DNA of 64,000 nt from Antribacter soli (GTDB taxonomy: Bacteria > Actinomycetota > Actinomycetes > Actinomycetales > Cellulomonadaceae): positions 1 to 64,000 of the forward strand of contig NZ_JAKGSG010000056.1 in the NCBI RefSeq assembly GCF_021568775.1. The letters are read 5' to 3'. Positions 26,418-33,317 of this stretch are shown here, one piece after another. The position numbers and the translations under genes are program-made. The notes below the pieces were generated by a model. The model worked only from the letters and a program-made list of their open reading frames with translations. It searched no databases and had not been told where the DNA came from. Each line of letters opens with the position of its first letter. Positions within the stretch are counted from its first letter, which is position 1.

Positions 26418-26816
26418 TCGAAACGCAAATCTGTGGATAACCCGGCCGATCTGGGAGAGGGCGCCCTGGCTGAGGACGCGATGCGCCCGGGAGACGCGTC
26501 ATCTGAACGACCACGACCACGCTAGACCGAGCCACCCACACTCCCCCGGCAGAGCCGAACGGCTCCGCAACTCCGCAGGCCAGAACGGCAACTGCCCGGA
26601 CAGGCCCGGACAGGAAGACTCCTCACAAGAAAGACACGACTCTCGCATGTGAGAGCCGATTTGGTTTGTCAGGTTTCCACTCCGGCGACAATTGGCCCCA
26701 ACACGACGATTGCGCTCGGGACCCATCTGTGGGTTCACATTTCAAACGAGGGGTTGATGGTCGAGGTCGACAACGTGCACCCGGCGCCATAACAGATGGG
26801 CCTTGCCCAAGTAGCC
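26418..26816. other. Gene-poor spacer between the HNH gene and the cupin gene
   Basis: About 400 bases with visibly lower GC than the surroundings (for example around 26640-26760). Short frames exist but none has a convincing product, ribosome-binding site or codon pattern. No terminator or insertion-sequence end was recognised. It may be debris from older insertions near the tRNA-Ser site. Confidence 0.5.
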
Positions 26817-27191
26817 TCAGCCAGCGGCTTCCATGTTCTTCGTGACCACGTCGATGGTCTGCTGCAGCTGCTCGGTCGGGCTGAACTCGACGACCTCGGT
26901 GCCGGCATAGAGCACAGGGGTGTGACCCGGGGGGACGTAGTAGGCATCGCCCGCCTCGAACGTCTCCTCGCCGGAGGAGGTCTTGTACGTCAGCTTGCCC
27001 GCAAGAACGTACCCCCAATGGGGTGACTGGCACCGGTCGTCCGGCAGGCCCTTGAAGAACTCTGAGAGGTCGGCGTCGGCGGTGTACTTCTCGAAGGCCA
27101 CCGTATAGCCCCCTTCGAAGCCCTCCAGGTGACCCTCGTAGCCCTCCATCTCGACGTTTTCTGATGCGCTTGTCTTCGATGCCTTGGGCAT
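26817..27191 (-). CDS. Cupin-domain protein
   Basis: A 124-residue single-domain cupin starting at ATG 27191 behind AAAGGAGAGG. The beta-barrel motifs are CQSPHWGYVLAGKLTYKT (motif 1, with few metal ligands) and EAGDAYYVPPGHTPVLYAGTEVVEFSP (motif 2, PPGH). The substrate is not known. It lies between the SOS-controlled HNH gene and the integrase remnant, so it may be cargo of an older element at the tRNA-Ser site. Confidence 0.82.
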   Translation of the reverse strand: MPKASKTSASENVEMEGYEGHLEGFEGGYTVAFEKYTADADLSEFFKGLPDDRCQSPHWGYVLAGKLTYKTSSGEETFEAGDAYYVPPGHTPVLYAGTEVVEFSPTEQLQQTIDVVTKNMEAAG

Positions 27192-27302
27192 GGTTCCTCT
27201 CCTTTCAGCGGTGAAATTTGAGAATGCGCGTCTCCCGATTGTAGATCGACGACGCCGGCGCTCGCGACTCGATGTAGTCCCCATCCCCGTCGATCAGTCG
27301 CC

Positions 27303-27431
27303 GGCCCCCTCCCGGTGCGGGAGCCGCTGCACGAGGCGCGTGCAGTGCGAATGCACGTGGCACCAGACGTCCGAGGCGTGCTGGTGGAGACGGCCGGCTC
27401 CGGGGACGCTCCAGTACCCCGGACGGAGTGA
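27303..27431 (+). pseudogene. C-terminal remnant of a second tyrosine integrase
   Basis: Read in the frame that ends ACG-GAG-TGA at 27423-27431, this stretch gives VRMHVAPDVRGVLVETAG and a final RTE, against YVRRTHVAPDMREVIDQLVQQ and KTE at the end of the intact integrase. The likeness ends at about residue 27 from the stop, and no upstream catalytic motifs are seen. It joins directly to the left 91-bp repeat in the same arrangement as the live integrase joins the right repeat. It is best read as the tail of an integrase from an earlier insertion. The match is short. Confidence 0.5.
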
Positions 27432-27513
27432 AAACGGAGTACGACGCATGACGAAGGCCCCCAGATCCGCAGAATCATGCGGCTGGGGGCCTTCGGTCGG
27501 CGGTAGCGGTGAG
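27423..27513. repeat. Left attachment-site repeat of the integrative element
   Basis: It matches 38954-39044 at 87 of 91 positions. It contains the last codons and stop of an integrase frame, the tandem CGGAGT arm-like motif, a 13-base-stem hairpin and the 3'-terminal 13 bases of tRNA-Ser. The four differences all fall in or beside the hairpin loop. The tRNA gene itself is not rebuilt here, so the living tRNA is at the right end. Confidence 0.9.
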
Positions 27514-27633
27514 GTTGGAGAGCGGCCTTGGATGCAGTTGGACCGGCCCGGACAGAACCCGCGCTGACCAGCGCAAACACCTGCCCCGCGGTCGCCCGAG
27601 GTTGTACCGAGTTCGACGCGCCCGGACCGCAAA

Positions 27634-27653
27634 CCGGAGTGAATCCGGAGTAC
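27634..27653 (+). repeat. Third partial copy of the integrase-end/att arm motif
   Basis: CCGGAGTGAATCCGGAGTAC matches the motif at 27423-27442 and 38954-38973 in 17 of 20 bases, keeping the CGGAGTGAA-N2-CGGAGTAC pattern. It lies 120 bases inside the element. It may be an integrase arm-binding site or a relic of another element end. Confidence 0.55.
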
Positions 27654-27799
27654 CCCCGGCGGGGCCGAGGGTGGGGCGTCGTCCGGCTCCCTGCTACGCA
27701 GGTAAGACCATCAAGCAGAAAGCCCTCGGGCTCGTCTGGCAGCGGCTCACGCTCGCTGCGAGGCATGAGGTGCCCGCCTACGCGCGTGAACTGTGTGTC

Positions 27800-28399
27800 C
27801 TACGGCGTCGGCGTTCCGGTGAACGAGCCAGCGGGAAACCCGAGCCGAAGCATCGCCTCGGATGTGAACACGACCATGATCTCGTCGCCAGGGATGAAGA
27901 CGCCGCCAGCCTCGGTGGGGATGCCTGCGACGAACCAGACCGGTCCAGCTGCGAAGTCGAACCGAAGGGCAGCCGGTAGCTCAAGCGTCCGGGCGGCCTC
28001 CGCGATGCGCCCGTTGGAGTAACGAGCGGGACCGAGTTCAAGCCGTTCCCAGTGGGTGTCCACGGCGAGGACCTGTTGGCCCATACGCGATCTCCACTCA
28101 GGATGATCCGTGACCGTCCAGCGCTCGGGACCATCGTCGCTCATGGCGAGGAACTTCGTGATCGGCTCACTGAAGACCTCGACGCCGTAGGGGTAGAACG
28201 TGTCCGTCCAGATCACCGAGACAGGACCGGCGCTCGTCTTCAACTCCACGCCCATGGCGGCGTGGTGCCAGTCGCCGTAGTCCCACTCCCGCGGCTCATC
28301 ACTGAAGTTGTGGATGTCCCAGTAGTCGACGAGGTCGATACGGACCCCGACCAGCCCCGTCGTCTTCCGGTCGAACTCGCCCCTCACGCTCACGCTCAC
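27800..28399 (-). CDS. Hypothetical protein of the element's left arm
   Basis: A 199-residue soluble protein starting MSVSVRGEFDRKTTGLVGVR. It is rich in aromatic residues (YWDIHNFSDEPREWDYGDWHH, GPVSVIWTDTFYPYGVEVF) and shows regular mixed alpha/beta character; no signal peptide or membrane segment. No family recognised. Its place at the inner edge of the left attachment site is typical for cargo. About 300 bases without clear genes separate the left repeat from its stop. Confidence 0.7.
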   Translation of the reverse strand: MSVSVRGEFDRKTTGLVGVRIDLVDYWDIHNFSDEPREWDYGDWHHAAMGVELKTSAGPVSVIWTDTFYPYGVEVFSEPITKFLAMSDDGPERWTVTDHPEWRSRMGQQVLAVDTHWERLELGPARYSNGRIAEAARTLELPAALRFDFAAGPVWFVAGIPTEAGGVFIPGDEIMVVFTSEAMLRLGFPAGSFTGTPTP

Positions 28400-28491
28400 G
28401 AGGCGAACGATGCCTCATGCCCACACGCAAAAGGAAGACACGCCCTAGCTGTGCGGGTTGGTGGCCCGGCCACAGGTGGGTGCCTCGGGGT

Positions 28492-28674
28492 CCCTGATCC
28501 TCCGTCATCCGTCGGCGCGGGGCGCGTCTCGGACGTCGGTTCTGCCGGCAGTGCAATGGGTCCCGCCTCGTAGTGCTCAGGTGCGGTGGTGTGCGGTCTG
28601 GCGGGACCTGTTGCGCTGCTGGCGGGTTCGGTGTCAGGGTCCCGGTGGAGCCGATGGGTGACGGAGGATCAGGG
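28492..28674. repeat. Long imperfect inverted repeat (two 75-base arms)
   Basis: Arm 28492-28567 and the reverse complement of 28600-28674 align over their whole length at about three quarters identity, with perfect outer 16 bases (CCCTGATCCTCCGTCA) and a nearly perfect inner end (GGTCCCGCC). The loop is 32 bases. It fills most of the 390-base gap between the 199-residue gene and the next small gene, where no convincing coding sequence is seen. It could be a replication or transfer origin structure, or two inverted, drifting copies of one ancestral piece. Confidence 0.65.
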
Positions 28675-28789
28675 GCACCGCGGTTCCCTCGATCCTCTTG
28701 ATTCCCGAGGTGCCCGCGGGAGGCACTGGGGTTCCCGACACCTGTATCCGCGCATCGCCACACCATGACTCGACGGAAGGCCATCTCGC

Positions 28790-29026
28790 GTGCACGTCTC
28801 TGAGCTGCTCGAAGAGTTGCGTTCACGCGGCGTTCCCGAGGACGCCTACAGCATCGGCCAGGACCGCAACGACTCCTACTGCCTGACGGGCGCCTATGGG
28901 ACGTGGCAGGTCTACTACAGCGAACGCGGTCTCCGGCGCAGCGAGCGGATCCACGCCAGCGAGGACGCCGCCTGCCGGGACCTCCTCAGCCGCCTACTGC
29001 GCGACGTCATGCGCTCCCAAGAGTGA
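28790..29026 (+). CDS. Small hypothetical protein, element cargo
   Basis: A 78-residue acidic/basic mixed protein from GTG: HVSELLEELRSRGVPEDAYSIGQ, then DSYCLTGAYGTWQVYYSERGLR and ASEDAACRDLLSRLLRDVM. The pattern helix-strand-strand-helix is compact, like many small immunity-type proteins, but no function can be assigned. It is flanked by two large inverted-repeat structures. Confidence 0.65.
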   Translation: MHVSELLEELRSRGVPEDAYSIGQDRNDSYCLTGAYGTWQVYYSERGLRRSERIHASEDAACRDLLSRLLRDVMRSQE

Positions 29027-29068
29027 ACGACCCAGGCTCAGATCCGAAGAGCCCTTCTTCGCATGCGG

Positions 29069-29165
29069 GGCCGGGCGCCCCTTTGGCGATCGGCGGGGGT
29101 GCGCGAGGGCGCGCAGCGCCCGACGCGTCGGGGGTCCTTGCCGGGCGCCAAAGGGGCGCCCGGCC
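29069..29165. repeat. Perfect 20-bp inverted repeat with a GC-rich 57-base centre
   Basis: GGCCGGGCGCCCCTTTGGCG at 29069-29088 is perfectly complementary to 29146-29165. The centre holds further small palindromes (for example CGACGCGTCG). The structure lies between convergent genes at 29026 and 29234, so a bidirectional terminator is possible, but a stem this long and this far apart is more like an origin or a protein-binding site. Confidence 0.65.
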
Positions 29166-29233
29166 GGGCCGCGCCCGAAGGGCGCCTTGATCTGGTAGAG
29201 GTCAATTCGGCAGTCGTCGCCCTGTCCGGGCTC

Positions 29234-29872
29234 TCACCGTCGATGCCGACGTAGTCGATCGCGCCCGGGAGCGCCGAGCCCTTGAAGGGGCCCGAGCGAC
29301 CTTCGTTTCCGGATGATTCTCGCGGGAACGAAGGGGCGCGGCTCGTCGAGTGCCACGATGAGCAGGCTGAACGCGAAGTCCTCACGGGCGTCGTCCCACA
29401 GGCCGTCTTGGAGCGAGACCGCCACGACCCGATCGCAGCCCAGACCGTGCTCTCGCAGGAGTTGCGCACCGGTCTCCAGCAGCGCCGGGACGTCATTCCC
29501 GGCCGCGTCCGACGGCAGCTCGACGTGGAACACGCGGGCCGGTGCCCCGTCTCGCAGCCCCTCGGGAAGTGGGTGCGGCCTCGGCATGACGAATTGTCCC
29601 GTTCGGCCCGACTGTGCCTCTTCAGGTGCCTCTGCCTGCCCGGCCGCAGGATCCTCCACAGGGTCCGGGTCGTCCTCGGCACTTACCGAGAACCGAAAGG
29701 ACGGTAGCGGCCCGTCCTGCGTCTGCTCGATGCACTCGAAGGACAGCATCATGCTCCCGGCCTCGATGGCAGAGCCGCTCGCGCGCAGCGAGCCGGCCAG
29801 ATGCTCGAAGAGCCTGGGCAGGTCGTCCTGACCCGGCCCTAAGGGAAGGTTCAGCCCGTAGATACTCGTCAT
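29234..29872 (-). CDS. Hypothetical protein with a possible frameshifted C-terminus
   Basis: A 212-residue protein from ATG 29872 (MTSIYGLNLPLGPGQDDLPR). It has two similar halves of mixed helix and strand, linked by an acidic, Pro-rich segment around residues 80-100. The last 25 residues are Arg/Gly-rich and unlike the rest, while the next frame on the same strand continues with a sensible sequence (LPGAIDYVGIDGESPDRATT). A lost or gained base near 29300 may have replaced the true end. No family recognised. Confidence 0.6.
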   Translation of the reverse strand: MTSIYGLNLPLGPGQDDLPRLFEHLAGSLRASGSAIEAGSMMLSFECIEQTQDGPLPSFRFSVSAEDDPDPVEDPAAGQAEAPEEAQSGRTGQFVMPRPHPLPEGLRDGAPARVFHVELPSDAAGNDVPALLETGAQLLREHGLGCDRVVAVSLQDGLWDDAREDFAFSLLIVALDEPRPFVPARIIRKRRSLGPLQGLGAPGRDRLRRHRR

Positions 29873-30151
29873 CCCCACGGGAGAGCACTCTGGCACACCG
29901 CGCGTCGGGACGAGCGCCGCCGACCTGGAGGTTGCCCCGATTGCACGCTGGGCCGGCTCACAGCTGCGGCCCAGAGCCATGCATGCGCCGGTCGCGCTGC
30001 ACCTGGATGAGTGCCACGCGGGTGTACGTCGTCGCGCGGTCGTACCGGCTCGCCTGCGTCGAGAGCCGCACGGATCGGCGCCGCGTCGACCTCAGCGTTG
30101 CTTCGAGGCGTGCGCGCGGGCCGGATCTGGGTGTGCGGCAGGATGGCATGT

Positions 30152-30721
30152 ATGTGGGAATCGGATCGGGCACCAGAGATCGCGCGACGTTTCCTGGCGG
30201 ATCTCGGGGGGCGCTGGCTGCACGTGCAGAGCGTCGGTCGGCTCGCGGATCAGCTCGCCGCCGATGCTGGGCTTCCGGATGACGTCCGGGCGGCCGCGTG
30301 GCTGCACGACGTGGGCTATGCCCCTGACTTGTCCCTGACCGGGTTCCACCCGCTCGACGGGGCTGTCTACCTGACCGAGTGCGGGGCTCCTACGGAGGTC
30401 GTCGGTCTTGTCGCGTGGCACACGGGTGCGGTGTGGGAAGCCGCCGAGCGCGGACTGTCCGACAAACTGGCCAGGATGCCTGTGCCGTCTGCGAAGTGGC
30501 TCGATGTGGTCACGTTGATCGACCTGGTCAATGGCCCTGATGGCGTCGCGACGACGCCGGAGAAGCGCGTCGCGGAAATCCTCAGCCGCTACGACTCGTC
30601 GCATCCTGTGCACCGCGCCGTGAAGTTCTCCGCGCCGGAACTCCTCGCGTCTTCCGCTCGTGCCCGCGCGACGCTGGGGCTACCCGATGAATGGCCGCTC
30701 GGCCCCGCTGAGCGCATGTGA
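30152..30721 (+). CDS. HD-domain protein (predicted metal-dependent phosphohydrolase)
   Basis: A 189-residue protein. HVQSVGRLADQLA supplies the first His, AAWLHDVGYAPDLS the HD pair, and the C-terminal VVTLIDLVNGPDG the last Asp, the H...HD...D order of HD hydrolases that cleave nucleotides or phosphodiesters. The ATG at 30152 has AGG upstream; an ATG at 30143 would add three residues. It converges on and overlaps the Nudix gene by 42 bases. Paired nucleotide hydrolases in an AICE may bear on immunity or signalling. Confidence 0.8.
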   Translation: MWESDRAPEIARRFLADLGGRWLHVQSVGRLADQLAADAGLPDDVRAAAWLHDVGYAPDLSLTGFHPLDGAVYLTECGAPTEVVGLVAWHTGAVWEAAERGLSDKLARMPVPSAKWLDVVTLIDLVNGPDGVATTPEKRVAEILSRYDSSHPVHRAVKFSAPELLASSARARATLGLPDEWPLGPAERM

Positions 30722-31150
30722 AAGTCGGAGGCGCATCGATGGGTGCAGTTTCAATCCGTCGATCTGTTCGGGTGTCAGCCACTCGACCTCGTCGCTCTCG
30801 TCGCTCGTACGTCGCTCACCGCCGGTCAGTCGTGCGCGAAAGGCGATGGAGAACTGCTGGCGCACTTCGCCGTCGTCGTACGACATGACGTGGTGCGGGT
30901 TCGTGTAGGTGCCCGTGATCGTCTCGACTTCGACGTCGTACCCGGTCTCTTCCTTCACTTCCCGCACGACGGTGTCCGCGATGCTCTCGCCCGGCTCGTG
31001 TCCACCGCCGGGAAGTGCCCAACGGTCGTTGTCGGTCTTGTGGATCATGAGGACGCGGCCGTCGTCGTCGAGGACCACCGCTACGACGGAGGGCACGACG
31101 CTGTTGATGGCTGGCGCGTTGGGGTCGTCGATGTAGTCGATCCGTGGCAT
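30680..31150 (-). CDS. Nudix hydrolase, possible Pif-like transfer-immunity protein
   Basis: A 156-residue protein with a complete Nudix box, GGGHEPGESIADTVVREVKEETGY, after the LPGGG strand. It should hydrolyse a nucleoside diphosphate derivative. In the AICE pSAM2 the immunity factor Pif also carries a Nudix motif and blocks transfer between two element-bearing strains, so this gene is a candidate for the same role; homology to Pif beyond the motif was not tested. It follows the XRE/PLD-like gene by 20 bases on the same strand. Confidence 0.85.
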   Translation of the reverse strand: MPRIDYIDDPNAPAINSVVPSVVAVVLDDDGRVLMIHKTDNDRWALPGGGHEPGESIADTVVREVKEETGYDVEVETITGTYTNPHHVMSYDDGEVRQQFSIAFRARLTGGERRTSDESDEVEWLTPEQIDGLKLHPSMRLRLSHALSGAERPFIG

Positions 31151-31170
31151 GCGGCCGACGGTACGCGCGA

Positions 31171-31908
31171 TCAGACGGGTTCGGCACCCTGCCAGGTGCG
31201 CTCGAACGACTCCATGTAGTGGGCGAAGAGTCGGCCACCCGGAATCCGATTCATGTGCAGGATCGGATTGTGGCCGGCGGGCGCACCGTAGACGTGAACG
31301 TTGGCCAAGAGGGTGTCGTCGAACCGGAAGATGGACGCGTAGAGCGTGCTTCCGTGCTTGCGCGCCTCGATCCCTTCTTCGCCCAGGATCGGCTTGAGGT
31401 AGTTCCACGTGAGGCGGCATCGGGCGCTCATGAGATCGCCGATGCCTTCCTCCTCGCCACGAAGGGCGACGGCGGCAGAGTCCGGGTCACCGAAGAGCAT
31501 GCGGACCCGCACGCCAGCACGGGCGCGAGCGCTGATGCGCGCCCCGAACTCCGGAATGCTGTCGTGGAGGAAGCTGCCACCGAACGCGAGAAGGTCGATC
31601 GACTCCTTGGCGTTCTCGATGAAGTCGATCCAGGACGACACGGGAACGGTGGCGCGGGTCGGGTAGAGGTCGACGAACTCCGCACGGGCCGCCGACTGGG
31701 AACGCGGGTCTGACTCCGTCGACGGCCAGAGGTACACGACGGTCTTCCCGAGAACCGACGCCGTCTTCATGCGGTGGGTCTGGTGAGGCATGCGGTCCTT
31801 CGTGATCCAGCGTTCGACGGTCTTGGGGTCGACGCCGACCTCTTCACCGAGCTGCTGGATCGACATTCCCTTATCGGTCATCGCTGCGCGCAGTCGCTCG
31901 TTCGACAT
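31171..31908 (-). CDS. XRE-family regulator with a C-terminal PLD-like (DUF5919-type) domain
   Basis: A 245-residue protein. Residues 4-55 are a helix-turn-helix (LRAAMTDKGMSIQQLGEEVGVDPKTVERWITKDRMP). From about residue 95 a phospholipase-D-like fold follows (VSSWIDFIENAKESIDLLAFGGSFLHDSIPEF, VRMLFGDPDSAAVA), but clear HKD motifs are not visible, so it is probably non-enzymatic. The start is ATG 31908. It is divergent from the transfer operon, with inverted ACGTCCC sites in the gap, and is likely the master repressor of the element. Confidence 0.8.
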   Translation of the reverse strand: MSNERLRAAMTDKGMSIQQLGEEVGVDPKTVERWITKDRMPHQTHRMKTASVLGKTVVYLWPSTESDPRSQSAARAEFVDLYPTRATVPVSSWIDFIENAKESIDLLAFGGSFLHDSIPEFGARISARARAGVRVRMLFGDPDSAAVALRGEEEGIGDLMSARCRLTWNYLKPILGEEGIEARKHGSTLYASIFRFDDTLLANVHVYGAPAGHNPILHMNRIPGGRLFAHYMESFERTWQGAEPV

Positions 31909-31928
31909 CTGCCCTCCAAGGGCGTTCA

Positions 31929-31969
31929 GGGACGTTTCTAACGATTGGTAAGACGTCCCTAAACGTCCC
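31929..31969. promoter_or_regulatory. Operator cluster between the XRE gene and the transfer operon
   Basis: GGGACGTTT (31929-31937) is perfectly complementary to AAACGTCCC (31961-31969), and a further ACGTCCC lies at 31953-31959. Three half-sites in 41 bases within the divergent promoter region fit binding by the XRE-family protein, giving autoregulation and control of transfer and replication genes. Confidence 0.6.
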
Positions 31970-32052
31970 GCAAGGGGGTGTGGCCGTCCCGTGCTCTCGC
32001 GGTTTCGTGGTTGTGGGCAGAGAGCCCGACACGAACCGAGGGAGATGCAGAG

Positions 32053-32430
32053 ATGGCGACGTTCGCGGTGGACAGCAGCCGACAGCAGATGGTGGCGACC
32101 GGTGTGGTGGAGCCGGTCATGGAGTGGATCGAGACGGCGGACGGCAAGCGCCGGCCGGGTGACAGCCAGGCGCGGCACGAGGACACGGGTGCCCCGCTGT
32201 GGGGGGTGGAGGTGGTGTACCAGTCCGAGTCCTGGGGTCGGGTCTCGACGGAGTCGGTGAAGGTGACGGTGCCGGCGCGGGAGATGCCCGCCCCGTCGCT
32301 GTTCACGCCGATCCAGTTCAACGACCTGGTGGCCTCGGTCCGTGTCGACCGGCGCAACAACGGGCTCTCCACGTCGTGGGAGGCGTCCGGTATCGCGACG
32401 ATGGCCGGTGCCTCGGCCAAGGCGGCGTGA
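32053..32430 (+). CDS. AICE-associated hypothetical protein, first gene of the transfer/replication operon
   Basis: A 125-residue soluble protein from ATG 32053 behind GGGAGATGCAGAG. It begins MATFAVDSSRQQMVATGVVEPV and contains VSTESVKVTVPAREMPAPSLFTPIQFNDLVASVRVDR. Short proteins of this sort are the usual leader gene of AICE operons; the function is unknown. It is followed after three bases by the next frame. Confidence 0.75.
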   Translation: MATFAVDSSRQQMVATGVVEPVMEWIETADGKRRPGDSQARHEDTGAPLWGVEVVYQSESWGRVSTESVKVTVPAREMPAPSLFTPIQFNDLVASVRVDRRNNGLSTSWEASGIATMAGASAKAA

Positions 32431-32433
32431 CCG

Positions 32434-32807
32434 ATGGCCTCCGACACGATGTCGTCGGGGGTGGCGGGGGCTTCGGTTCCCGCCCCCTCGGCGGGGGAGG
32501 CGCTGCAGCTCGGCGCGTACGTGGTCGGGCTCGTCGGGCAGGACCGGCTGGAAGCGGTCGGTTGGGAGGCCGCGGAGCGGGGCTGTTCATGCACGTCACG
32601 GACGCGACGCACGGCGAGACGATCGCGCACCTTCTCGGGCTGCGCCCGCGCACGGACGCCGAGCACTTCGCGGGACGTAGCCGCTCGTACTGGTCTGGCT
32701 GGTCCGGGCGGGTGCCAGTGCTCGTGACGGCCCCGCTGGCTCTCGGTGGCCTGCCCGCCCGCCGCCCGTGGGCGTGGACGGCCGGCGACGTGAGAGCGGT
32801 GGCCTGA
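32434..32807 (+). pseudogene. Frameshifted or two-part AICE hypothetical gene
   Basis: A first frame from ATG 32434 reads MASDTMSSGVAGASVPAPS...GAYVVGLVGQDRLEAVGWEAAERG, then becomes Arg/Ser nonsense. Near 32583 the sense passes to another frame (LFMHVTDATHGETIAHLLGLRP...LPARRPWAWTAGDVRAVA, stop 32807). The second part could start alone at ATG 32589. Either one gene carries a single-base shift or there are two overlapping small genes. Neither part is recognised. Confidence 0.55.
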
Positions 32808-32808
32808 G

Positions 32809-33069
32809 GTGTCCCGGGCGCAGTCACTCGCCGCTGCGGCGGACTACCTGTTCGAGGCCGTGAACGGTCTGGATGGTGCCGCCAAGGTGCTGGACGGTGC
32901 CGGGGTCTTCGGCGCTGCCGGCCAAGCCCAGAAGCTGCACGACGGCGTCGCGGGCCTGCACACGGAGATCAGTCTCGCGGCCTCGGTCGCGCACCGGGCC
33001 GAGCGGCCCGAGTTCTACGACGAGTCCGGCCGGTGGGTCGGCCGCACGGATGGAACGGAGAAGAGCTGA
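32809..33069 (+). CDS. AICE small hypothetical protein
   Basis: An 86-residue helical protein from GTG 32809, one base after the previous stop: RAQSLAAAADYLFEAVNGLDGAAKVLDG and KLHDGVAGLHTEISLAASVAHRAE. No family. Its stop shares a base with the start of the next gene, which places it in the transfer operon. Confidence 0.7.
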   Translation: MSRAQSLAAAADYLFEAVNGLDGAAKVLDGAGVFGAAGQAQKLHDGVAGLHTEISLAASVAHRAERPEFYDESGRWVGRTDGTEKS

Positions 33070-33317
33070 TGGCACGAGAGACGACACGCCGGGTCAACCG
33101 GCAGGTGGTGGAGGCGCTGGAGGCTGCACAGATCGCGGGTGAGCGTTCGTCCGAAGCCTGGCTCGCGCTCATGACACATCTTGCCGAGGTAGGCGTGGTC
33201 ACGCGGCTGCATGACGACCTGTGGGCCGACGCCGCCTCGCTGCAATCTCGGCTGGACACGTTCCGCGACCAGGTGAACGCGCGCCTGCGCACCGAGCGGG
33301 ACGGAGAGGGCCGATGA
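33069..33317 (+). CDS. AICE small helical hypothetical protein
   Basis: An 82-residue protein, almost entirely helical with charged heptad-like spacing (NRQVVEALEAAQIAGERSSEAWLALMTHLAEVG, LQSRLDTFRDQVNARLRTER). The ATG at 33069 overlaps the previous stop; its own stop overlaps the ATG of the translocase (ATGA). It may be an accessory factor of the DNA translocase. Confidence 0.7.
   Translation: MARETTRRVNRQVVEALEAAQIAGERSSEAWLALMTHLAEVGVVTRLHDDLWADAASLQSRLDTFRDQVNARLRTERDGEGR

Noticed and set aside
26499-26738. A small gene on the minus strand in the low-GC spacer
   Set aside because: The frame has no ribosome-binding site, no recognisable product and an atypical composition; kept as spacer.
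27184-27567. A plus-strand gene crossing the left attachment repeat
   Set aside because: The frame is low in information and runs through the cupin promoter, the integrase remnant and the hairpin.
28299-28826. A 175-residue minus-strand gene over the long inverted repeat
   Set aside because: The sequence is Pro/Arg-rich, changes character along its length and only reflects the palindrome arms and the next gene's antisense.
29063-29254. A short plus-strand gene through the 20-bp inverted repeat
   Set aside because: It lacks a start signal and its composition follows the repeat.
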